Below, piece by piece: positions 1-5,853 of a stretch of 7,561 nt of DNA. Position numbers and translations under genes: made by a program. The stretch's first letter is position 1. Each line of letters opens with the position of its first letter. The notes below the pieces were generated by a model. It was not told the origin of the DNA. It worked only from the letters and a program-made list of their open reading frames with translations, and searched no databases. Location: assembly GCA_041311015.1 (NCBI GenBank), contig JBFYKG010000069.1:1-7561 (forward strand). Reading direction: 5' to 3'. The DNA is from Fluviibacter sp041311015 (lineage in GTDB: Bacteria; Pseudomonadota; Gammaproteobacteria; Burkholderiales; Rhodocyclaceae).

Positions 1-1072
1 GTGCCCGGCTGGTTTCTTCGACATCATGCACGGTAAAGGCGCCATGCATAAATAGCGTTGAGATCAGGGGCGTCGCCAGTATGGCCAGGCCCAGGGCGGC
101 GGGTAGGGTCAGCAGAAAACACAGACGCAGCCCCCAATCCAGCAGACTGGAGTAGGCCTCATGGTCGCCGCCATGGTGGTGTTTGGTGAGGCTAGGCAGG
201 ATGACGGTGCCAATAGCCACGCCCAGCATGCCGGCGGGAAACTCCATCAGACGGTCGGCGTAATACAGCCAGGAGATACTGCCGCTTTCCAGAAACGAGG
301 CAAATACGGTGTTGAGCAGCAGGCTGATCTGACTGACCGAGACGCCCAGTAAAGCCGGTACCATCAGTAGGCCGATGCGGCGGACGCCCGGATCCTGCCA
401 GCATGCCTTGAGATTAAAATTGAAGCGGGGGAGCAGATGGATCCTGCGCAGGGCATGAAACTGCAGGCCCAGCTGCAGAATCCCGCCGACAATCACCCCC
501 CAGGCCAGCGCCTTGACCGGCGGATCGAACCAGCTCTGAGCAAACAGCGCGGCGATAATCAGGCTGATGTTGAGTAATACCGGCGTAAACGCCGGGACCG
601 AGAACTTGCCCCAGGTATTTAGGATGCCGGCGGCAAAGGCCACCATCGACATGAAGAAGATGTAGAGAAAGGTGATCCGGGTCAGGGTGACGGCCAGCTC
701 GAACTTTTCAGGCGATTCCACGAAGCCCGGCGCAGAGATCGTCACGATGGCCGGCGCCCCCCAGATACCCAGCAGAGCCACCAGCAGCACGGTAGCCCCG
801 AGGACGCTGCCTGTCCGGTCGATCAGGCGACGGGTTTCTTCGGCGCCCCGTTGCTTGTGGTACTCACCAAGGAGCGGCACGAAGGCCTGGGAGAAGGCCC
901 CCTCGGCAAACATCCGACGGAGCAGGTTAGGCAGCTTGAAGGCCACAAAAAAGGCATCGGTCGCCGCGTCGGCCCCAAAGCTCCGGGCAATCACGAAATC
1001 CCGGGCAAAGCCCAGAATTCGGGATAAAAAGGTAAAACCACTGACGGTGGCCACAGCTCGGAGCAGACTCAT
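1..1072 (-). CDS. murJ: Lipid II flippase MurJ (MviN family), 3' end cut by window edge
   Basis: MurJ is an inner-membrane MOP-superfamily transporter that flips lipid II from the cytoplasmic to the periplasmic face for peptidoglycan synthesis. My reading of the minus strand gives about 357 codons from the ATG at 1072 with no stop before base 1, so roughly 70% of the usual ~510-residue protein is present. The start MSLLRAVATVSG aligns directly with E. coli MurJ. Counterparts of the essential E. coli residues R18, R24, D39 and R52 sit at the same numbers (LSR, GFAR, ATDA, LLRR). The motif YYADRLMEFP at about 270-279 carries the counterpart of R270 as R274. Alternating hydrophobic helices run throughout. 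No Shine-Dalgarno is visible before the ATG. A TACAAT hexamer at 1084-1079 lies at -10 distance from the start codon. The gene is divergent from rpsT, an arrangement I associate with Betaproteobacteria. Identity is near certain; the start is well supported by the homologue. Confidence 0.96.
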   Translation of the reverse strand, partial: MSLLRAVATVSGFTFLSRILGFARDFVIARSFGADAATDAFFVAFKLPNLLRRMFAEGAFSQAFVPLLGEYHKQRGAEETRRLIDRTGSVLGATVLLVALLGIWGAPAIVTISAPGFVESPEKFELAVTLTRITFLYIFFMSMVAFAAGILNTWGKFSVPAFTPVLLNISLIIAALFAQSWFDPPVKALAWGVIVGGILQLGLQFHALRRIHLLPRFNFNLKACWQDPGVRRIGLLMVPALLGVSVSQISLLLNTVFASFLESGSISWLYYADRLMEFPAGMLGVAIGTVILPSLTKHHHGGDHEAYSSLLDWGLRLCFLLTLPAALGLAILATPLISTLFMHGAFTVHDVEETSRA

Positions 1073-1091
1073 AGCCGAATTGTACGATGGC

Positions 1092-1120
1092 TTGCAGAAA
1101 TTTGCGGTTTCCGGTATAGT
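1092..1120 (+). promoter_or_regulatory. Sigma-70-type promoter of rpsT
   Basis: A -35 box TTGCAG (1092-1097) and a -10 box TATAGT (1115-1120) are separated by 17 bp. Each box matches the consensus at five or four of six positions and the spacing is ideal. Transcription would begin near 1127, giving a leader of about 30 nt before the rpsT start, with AGAAGGA at 1143-1149 as the ribosome binding site. A second TTGCGG at 1102-1107 is too close to the -10 box to pair with it. The call rests on motif and position only. Confidence 0.65.
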
Positions 1121-1155
1121 CGCGAGTTTTCCAGATTCCCCCAGAAGGATGTTTC

Positions 1156-1422
1156 ATGGCCAATAGCGCCCAAGCCCGCAAACGTGCCCGTCAGGCAATG
1201 AAGCTGCGCGCCCACAACGGCAGCCAGCGTTCGGAATTCCGCACCGCCATTAAGAGCGTGCGCCGTGCAATCGAGGCTGGTGACAAGGCTGCTGCACAGG
1301 CTGTTTTCGCCACTGCAGTGAGCGTGATCGACAGCATCGCCGACAAGCGTATCGTTCACAAGAACAAGTCGTCGCGTCACAAGAGCCGTCTGTCGGCTCA
1401 GATCAAGGCCATGGCTGCCTGA
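1156..1422 (+). CDS. rpsT: 30S ribosomal protein S20
   Basis: S20 is a small, very basic primary-binding protein of the 30S subunit that contacts 16S rRNA. The 88-residue product begins MANSAQARKRARQ, the typical S20 opening. It keeps the three-helix pattern, with SVRRAIEAGDKAAA in the middle and KRIVHKNKSSRHKSRLS near the end, the conserved rRNA-binding segment. Its length matches the family (about 87-90). The ATG at 1156 is preceded by AGAAGGA six bases upstream, a strong ribosome binding site. The gene stands alone, with its own promoter at 1092-1120 and a terminator 18 bp after the stop, and is divergent from murJ. The start is ATG; E. coli rpsT uses the rare UUG in its autoregulation, so that control may differ here. 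Nothing looks damaged. Confidence 0.98.
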   Translation: MANSAQARKRARQAMKLRAHNGSQRSEFRTAIKSVRRAIEAGDKAAAQAVFATAVSVIDSIADKRIVHKNKSSRHKSRLSAQIKAMAA

Positions 1423-1440
1423 TTTCGTCGCGTACGAACT

Positions 1441-1467
1441 AAAAAAGCACCTTCGGGTGCTTTTTTT
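1441..1467. terminator. Intrinsic terminator, likely bidirectional
   Basis: GCACC (1447-1451) pairs with GGTGC (1456-1460) around a TTCG tetraloop, the very stable C(UUCG)G type. The hairpin has a run of six A on the left and seven T on the right. Read rightwards it ends rpsT. Read leftwards the A run becomes a U run, so it can also end the minus-strand unit whose last gene stops at 1480. The A and T runs can also pair and lengthen the stem. Confidence 0.9.
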
Positions 1468-1479
1468 ATGCCCGTCGCG

Positions 1480-2709
1480 TTATCTGCGCCGACTTTGGGC
1501 CCGGATGTCTTCCTCGGTACTCTGATCCAGCCCGGGTGGCGATGTGCCCCAGGGGTAGCCTTTTAATGCCTTCTGGTACCCATAGTCGAAAAGCGCTCTC
1601 ATGTACTCCTGGTTAAACTCTGCCGGGTGGGGATGAACAAAGTCGTCGCCAATGAAAGCCAGATTGAATGAAATGTTGTCTCGTCTGGCAATTTCATAAA
1701 TCTGATACAGATTGCCAACGCCCTGTGCCTGAATCATTTTCTTGAGCGCACGGTCCACAATGCCTAGTCCATTCCGCTCGGTCGTCGATTGATCGATGGA
1801 AATCTTTGCATTTCTGATGATGTACGCATTGCGTTTCTTTTGCTTCATCACGCCCTGCGCCAGCGCAATCTTGGTAACGGCACCGGGGTATAGGTAAATT
1901 TGCACGGCTAAGCCACCGTCAACATGCAGCTCGTTAAACTCCTTGCTGTCGAGGACTGCCTCGAATAGAGAAGGTGGGAACGCGCCCGGGATCGCTGCGG
2001 ATGCCAGCATGATCTTGCGAAAGAGCTGCGCGGATGCCGGCGTCCTGTAGCTGGCGATTTTTCCCATATTCCACAAGACAATCTGGCCGGTATCAATGTT
2101 GGTTGTGCCTATCAGGAGCAGCCGGCCATTGGTTTGATATTGGTCAGCGATGTCGTCAAGCATCTTTGGCGTGACATTCTTTTCAATCAGCGCGGCCAGG
2201 GGGGCGTTATCTGCCATGGCATCGTTGAGGAGCAGGCCCAGTACGCCTCGTTCCTTATAAACATCTTTGGGCGTCACGTTGGTAAAAACATCTCTCAAGA
2301 CATCGTCATAGGCGCTACCTAGATAAGCTAATGGCGCAATTAGTGCGCCCGTGCTGATGCCAACCACCTGGTCGAACATTGGGCGGGTGCCCTGGTCTGT
2401 CCATCCAATTAGCAGACCTGCACCAAATGCACCGTTGTCGCCCCCCCCGGATAACGACAGGTAATTGGAGGCTCGAGCGGCATCACTGCCCCGCTTGGGG
2501 ATTGCAACTTTTAATTCATCAAGAAACGAACTGGTGCCTAGTTGCGTACTGGGCACGTATCGAATCCCCGAAAAACCATCAATGGTTGCCATTTGTAGCT
2601 GCGTGCTGGTTAAAGCTTCCTTTCTAGGGGCTGACCCACAAGCAACCAGCATTGTGCTCAGAAAAGCACTGAGCGCAATCGCCGAGATTCTTTTGAGGCA
2701 AAGTCTCAT
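1480..2709 (-). CDS. Patatin-like phospholipase, predicted outer-membrane lipoprotein
   Basis: This is a predicted Ser-Asp lipid acyl hydrolase of the patatin / RssA-like group (409 residues). The N-terminus has a basic start, a hydrophobic stretch and a lipobox LVAC at 21-24. Cys24 is followed by Gly-Ser, which by the +2 rule favours outer-membrane sorting. The oxyanion loop is SGGGDNGAFGAG (87-98), with Asn where plant patatins have Arg. The nucleophile elbow is GISTG (117-121, Ser119), ASAAIPGAFPP lies at 236-246 and the catalytic Asp264 is in VDGG. All dyad elements are intact. The natural substrate is unknown; phospholipid or another ester is plausible. The gene follows the TAXI-protein gene by 39 bp in the same direction, so the two are probably co-transcribed. 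A weak GAGG at 2722-2725 serves as ribosome binding site. The GGG loop is encoded by a run of eight G (2441-2448). The C-terminus is basic and polar (RAQSRRR). Family call is firm; role is open. Confidence 0.88.
   Translation of the reverse strand: MRLCLKRISAIALSAFLSTMLVACGSAPRKEALTSTQLQMATIDGFSGIRYVPSTQLGTSSFLDELKVAIPKRGSDAARASNYLSLSGGGDNGAFGAGLLIGWTDQGTRPMFDQVVGISTGALIAPLAYLGSAYDDVLRDVFTNVTPKDVYKERGVLGLLLNDAMADNAPLAALIEKNVTPKMLDDIADQYQTNGRLLLIGTTNIDTGQIVLWNMGKIASYRTPASAQLFRKIMLASAAIPGAFPPSLFEAVLDSKEFNELHVDGGLAVQIYLYPGAVTKIALAQGVMKQKKRNAYIIRNAKISIDQSTTERNGLGIVDRALKKMIQAQGVGNLYQIYEIARRDNISFNLAFIGDDFVHPHPAEFNQEYMRALFDYGYQKALKGYPWGTSPPGLDQSTEEDIRAQSRRR
2441..2448 (-). repeat. G8 homopolymer inside the lipoprotein catalytic loop
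   Basis: On the coding strand TCC-GGG-GGG-GGC encodes S87-G88-G89-G90, the start of the patatin oxyanion loop. The tract is eight G long. Gain or loss of one base by slippage would shift the frame before the nucleophile Ser119 and abolish activity. Confidence 0.9.
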
Positions 2710-2748
2710 AGGTTTTTGGACCTCGCTGAGGTGTTGGGTATGGAAGAA

Positions 2749-4071
2749 TCAGTTCTCATGGCGCTGCGCATAGATTCCAGCTTTGAGGCATTCCCGCACG
2801 TAATCGATATGCCCGCGTAGCGTGTAGTACTCAAGGTGGTGGTCCTGGGAGTGTCTCAGTACCAGCGCTTCCTGGCTTATCTTATCCAGACGTGCTCTGA
2901 ACTCAGGGTAGAGATCGGGGTCGTGTGAGTTTGTAATGTCGTTTTCGAGTGACTTAAGGCAGCCGTACATTCTGTTAATCCGGTTGCGCATGTATTTGTC
3001 CCACAGTTGAGGCACATACTGAATCACGGGGAAGGCGATCGCCAGCAGCGGCAAGATCAAGAAGATCATCCGGTGAATAATTTCTGCAAGCGTGAAGGGC
3101 AGATAATTCATCAGGAAGGGAAGTCCCTTGTCGTAATACAAGATTGCCTGTGCGCTCTCGGTCAGCCCGCTGGTCCGGAATGACGGAAACTCACCACGTT
3201 TGGAAAAGAATGATTCCTTTCCGTTGATTTCGCGAGCGGCTTGTAAAAAGAGCATCTGAATTGCCGGGTGGAGTTCTTTCTTTATGACCAGCTCCGTCGT
3301 CGTGGCTATCAGCCGCGTATTCTGATCAGGAAAATTCCGCTTGAGATCTAGCGAGCCCATCGGAACAGTGAGTGCTTCAAGGTAAGGCATCCGCTTCACA
3401 TAAGCATCGGCTCTGATAAAGTTGGCGAGCCGTAGGTTAGGGTCTTCAATTAACGCTTGAACGTTAGGGGAGTCTATATTCTGGATCAGAAACAGAGCGT
3501 CAATCTCACCCTTACGGATTGCGCTAACACCCTCAGCCGTAGGTAGGTTAACAAGGTGGGCATCCTGATGGAGCCCCGTGAGGCTCAGTAGATGCATCGC
3601 TTCGGTATAGGTGCCACTCCCTTTTTCGCCAACACTTAATTTTCGGTTGGAGAGATCAATCAGCTTTTGCACCGAGTCGTTGGCCATATGACTTCTGTAG
3701 AAAAGCCATATGGGCTCATAGGCGATACTCCCGAGTGTTTCGAGGTGCTTGGCATTTTTCGGGACCAATAGCCCGCTTTGTATAAAAGCAATATCGACTG
3801 GGCTATCTGGTTCAAGAATTAAATCAGCATTTTCCTGAGCGCCTTTAGTTGGCAATAACTTGAGATCAATGCCCCGTTTGGCGAAAAACTCTCGATATTC
3901 CTCACCAAAAACCCGGTAAACACCACCCTCGGCCCCTGTTGCGATCGTAATTGTCTTGGGTGGGGCGGGGTTCGCAATAACAAATGCCCCGATGATGGCG
4001 ATACAGATGCCGATGACGCACAGTGTCAGCCTGCGGGGCGACGAAAAAAACTGCATGATTTTGTCTAGCAT
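2749..4071 (-). CDS. Membrane-anchored TAXI-family (TRAP-type) solute-binding protein
   Basis: The product (440 residues) belongs to the TAXI group of periplasmic solute receptors related to TRAP transporter binding proteins. Residues 39-59 (KTITIATGAEGG, VYRVFGEEY) form the first strand and ligand loop typical of the family. VDIAFIQSG (92-100) and SVGEKGSGTYTEAMHLL (146-162) are further family segments. Instead of a cleavable signal it has a membrane segment at about 15-33. A second membrane segment lies at about 335-352, followed by a charged, mainly helical tail of about 88 residues (353-440). With two membrane segments, both termini should be cytoplasmic and the binding domain periplasmic. 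No TRAP permease gene (DctQ/DctM type) is in the window, so transport is not supported here; ligand sensing is an alternative. The gene is first in a unit with the patatin lipoprotein. Its ATG has no clear ribosome binding site; Met6 is an alternative start. A T7 run encodes residues 8-10. Confidence 0.82.
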   Translation of the reverse strand: MLDKIMQFFSSPRRLTLCVIGICIAIIGAFVIANPAPPKTITIATGAEGGVYRVFGEEYREFFAKRGIDLKLLPTKGAQENADLILEPDSPVDIAFIQSGLLVPKNAKHLETLGSIAYEPIWLFYRSHMANDSVQKLIDLSNRKLSVGEKGSGTYTEAMHLLSLTGLHQDAHLVNLPTAEGVSAIRKGEIDALFLIQNIDSPNVQALIEDPNLRLANFIRADAYVKRMPYLEALTVPMGSLDLKRNFPDQNTRLIATTTELVIKKELHPAIQMLFLQAAREINGKESFFSKRGEFPSFRTSGLTESAQAILYYDKGLPFLMNYLPFTLAEIIHRMIFLILPLLAIAFPVIQYVPQLWDKYMRNRINRMYGCLKSLENDITNSHDPDLYPEFRARLDKISQEALVLRHSQDHHLEYYTLRGHIDYVRECLKAGIYAQRHEN

Positions 4072-4075
4072 GACG

Positions 4076-4125
4076 TATTGGCCAGGTTAAGTGGGTCTAA
4101 GTTTAACAATAACGATACTGGCCAT
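4076..4125. promoter_or_regulatory. Paired TGGCCA-centred sites in the divergent spacer
   Basis: TATTGGCCAG (4076-4085) and TACTGGCCAT (4116-4125) agree at eight of ten positions and start exactly 40 bp apart, close to four helical turns. Each contains the palindrome TGGCCA. Between them GTTAA (4086-4090) and TTAAC (4103-4107) form an inverted pair. The sites flank the region where both divergent promoters must lie, so a shared regulator binding site is possible. No regulator is encoded in the window. Confidence 0.35.
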
Positions 4126-4132
4126 GTAAAAT
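4103..4132 (+). promoter_or_regulatory. Candidate promoter of the TPS operon
   Basis: TTAACA (4103-4108) and TAAAAT (4127-4132) each match the sigma-70 consensus at five of six positions, with an 18-bp spacer. Transcription would start about seven bases after the -10 box, at 4139-4140, which is the A of the tpsB ATG. No Shine-Dalgarno precedes that ATG, which fits a leaderless transcript. A weaker GATACT at 4114-4119 has no matching -35 box. Confidence 0.4.
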
Positions 4133-4150
4133 CGCGCGCATGCGCGCGAT
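4131..4150. repeat. Perfect 20-bp palindrome centred on the tpsB start codon
   Basis: ATCGCGCGCA (4131-4140) is followed directly by its exact reverse complement TGCGCGCGAT (4141-4150). The ATG at 4140-4142 lies across the centre. An AT-rich arm on each side (AAA at 4128-4130, TTTTT at 4152-4157 region) nearly extends the symmetry with one extra base. It could be an operator overlapping the transcription start, or, in transcripts that start further upstream, a hairpin that hides the start codon. Confidence 0.9.
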
Positions 4151-5843
4151 ATTTTTCCGGAGATTCACAACGGCGGGGTTATTTGCCCTGCTTGGGGTGA
4201 TTGTCGTGCCTGCCCACGCCCAAACCTCCGCTGGCCAGTTGTTACAGCAAAACCGCGAGCTCGAACCTCAGCCGCCCATCCTGCCCGAAGCCACCCGCGA
4301 AGCTGCACCCGTTGAGATCAAACCCCTGACCCCCAAACCGGGCCAACTCAGCTTCACCGTCAAACACTTCGTCTTCGTTGGCAACAGCAAACTCAGCAAC
4401 GACGACCTGCAGCCCATCGTCGCCGACTTCATCGGCAAGCCCATCACCTTTGATGACCTGAAGCGCATCACCGATGCCGTCACCGAGTACTACCGCGAGC
4501 GCGGCTGGCTCGTGCGCGTTATCCTGCCCCAGCAGGACATCACGGAGGGCACCGTCACCATCCGCATCATCGAAGCCAAGCTCGGTGGCCTCAAAATCGA
4601 CAACCGCTCCACCCGCGTCTCTGACGCCCGCGTCGAGAAATGGATCTACGGCCGTATCCCCAAAGCCAGCGAGCTCTCGCTCGACCAGCTTGATCACGCC
4701 ATCCTCACGCTCAACGACCTGCCCGACTTATCGGTTACCGGTAGTCTGCAGGAAGGGGACAAACCCGGTGACACCATTTTGCTGCTGACGGTGACCGACA
4801 AACCTCTCTTTAACGGCCAGGTCGCCGTTGATAACTACGGCGACAGCAACAGCGGTAAAGTCCGCGGCTCGGCGCTCGTCAACGCCAATGGCCCGCTCGG
4901 CATTGGCGACCAGCTCTCGGCCTACGGCATGTACTCCGAAGGCAACAGCTATGGGCGCCTGAGCTACACCGCTCCGGTCGGCGTAAGTGGCCTGCGCCTA
5001 GGCGTTAACGGCAGCACCATGGGCTACCGTGTCTTAAACCAGAGCTTCCAGAGCCTCTACGCCAACGGCGTTGCCAGCACCGGTGGCATTGAAGCCACCT
5101 ATCCGTTGCTGCGTAGCCGCCCGGCCAACATCATGACCATCCTCAACTGGACTTACAGCCAGTTCAAGAACTGGACGATCAACGGGCTTAACCAGGATCA
5201 GACCTACGACACCAGCGTTGCCCAGTTCGGCTTCTCCGGCAACCTCATCGACGGCCTCGTCGGAGGTGGCCTGAACACCGCCTCGCTCATCGGCTCCGCC
5301 GGTGACATCGGCCGCGATGCCGGGGGGCAGTACAACTACAGCTACGGCGTGGCTGGCAACTTCCTCAAACTGCGCTATGCCGCAAACCGTACCCAGACCA
5401 TTACCGATAACCTCAGCTTCTACATCGGTGCCTCTGGCCAGCTCGCCAGCCAGAACATGGACAGCTCCGAGCAGCTCTACCTCGGTGGCCCCATGAACGT
5501 CCGCGCCTACGGCTCCGGCCAGGGCCCGGCCAGCCAGGGCAACCTCACCACCGCCGAACTGCGCCAGAACCTGCCGTTTCAGACCCAGATCGCTGCCTTC
5601 TACGACATGGCCAACGTCCAGACCTGGAAGTTCAACAATCCCACCGCTAACACCGTCAACAACAACTACATCCTGCAGGGCTTTGGTGCCAGCTTCGCCT
5701 GGCTCGGCCCCTACGGCTTCAACCTCAAAGCCACCTGGGCCCAGCGCACCGGCCAGTTGACCGAGAGCGTTGCCCAATACCTCAACCAGAACGGCGGCAC
5801 CAGCCCGAACCGGTTCTGGATTACCGCTGCATTGCCTTTCTAA
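4140..5843 (+). CDS. TpsB two-partner secretion outer-membrane transporter (FhaC/ShlB/HecB family)
   Basis: TpsB proteins recognise the TPS domain of their partner in the periplasm and pass it across the outer membrane. The 567-residue product has a classic signal peptide ending PAHA|Q (cut after residue 27) and a short helix segment AGQLLQQNRELEPQPP (31-46) like the FhaC plug helix, then a Pro-rich linker. POTRA1 spans about 70-147 (FVFVGNSKLSNDDL opens it; YYRERGWLVRVILPQQDI is a hallmark) and POTRA2 about 148-221. The β-barrel runs from about 223 to the final Phe567 (ITAALPF). Loop-6 motif VRAY lies at 454-457 after LYLGGPMN; FhaC itself has VRGF/VRGY-type residues, and the Ala form is an accepted variant. 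There is no cysteine. The length is normal (about 550-590). The start codon sits in a 20-bp palindrome and lacks a ribosome binding site, but the signal peptide fits only this start. It is followed by its tpsA partner after 10 bp. Confidence 0.93.
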   Translation: MRAIFFRRFTTAGLFALLGVIVVPAHAQTSAGQLLQQNRELEPQPPILPEATREAAPVEIKPLTPKPGQLSFTVKHFVFVGNSKLSNDDLQPIVADFIGKPITFDDLKRITDAVTEYYRERGWLVRVILPQQDITEGTVTIRIIEAKLGGLKIDNRSTRVSDARVEKWIYGRIPKASELSLDQLDHAILTLNDLPDLSVTGSLQEGDKPGDTILLLTVTDKPLFNGQVAVDNYGDSNSGKVRGSALVNANGPLGIGDQLSAYGMYSEGNSYGRLSYTAPVGVSGLRLGVNGSTMGYRVLNQSFQSLYANGVASTGGIEATYPLLRSRPANIMTILNWTYSQFKNWTINGLNQDQTYDTSVAQFGFSGNLIDGLVGGGLNTASLIGSAGDIGRDAGGQYNYSYGVAGNFLKLRYAANRTQTITDNLSFYIGASGQLASQNMDSSEQLYLGGPMNVRAYGSGQGPASQGNLTTAELRQNLPFQTQIAAFYDMANVQTWKFNNPTANTVNNNYILQGFGASFAWLGPYGFNLKATWAQRTGQLTESVAQYLNQNGGTSPNRFWITAALPF

Positions 5844-5853
5844 GCAGCCGTAG

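Noticed and set aside
672..1166. 164-codon plus-strand frame over the murJ 5' half
   Set aside because: It is antisense to conserved MurJ residues and the product is an Arg/Ser-rich mirror with no likeness to a known protein.
1069..1380. 103-codon minus-strand frame antisense to rpsT
   Set aside because: It overlaps rpsT and its promoter almost entirely and has no ribosome binding site.
4044..4050. T7 run near the start of the TAXI gene as a phase-variation tract
   Set aside because: Seven T in a Phe-Phe codon context is common, and A/T runs of this length seldom vary; it is noted only in the gene entry.
4072..4139. Minus-strand promoter for the TAXI gene (TTTACA at 4130-4125)
   Set aside because: The -35-like box is good, but no -10 box of better than three of six matches lies 16-18 bp downstream; the best, TAAACT, needs 19 bp. 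A promoter must exist here but I cannot place it.
4242..4697. 151-codon minus-strand frame inside tpsB
   Set aside because: It is antisense to the POTRA coding region; its Asp/Gly/Ala-rich product is a codon-bias shadow.
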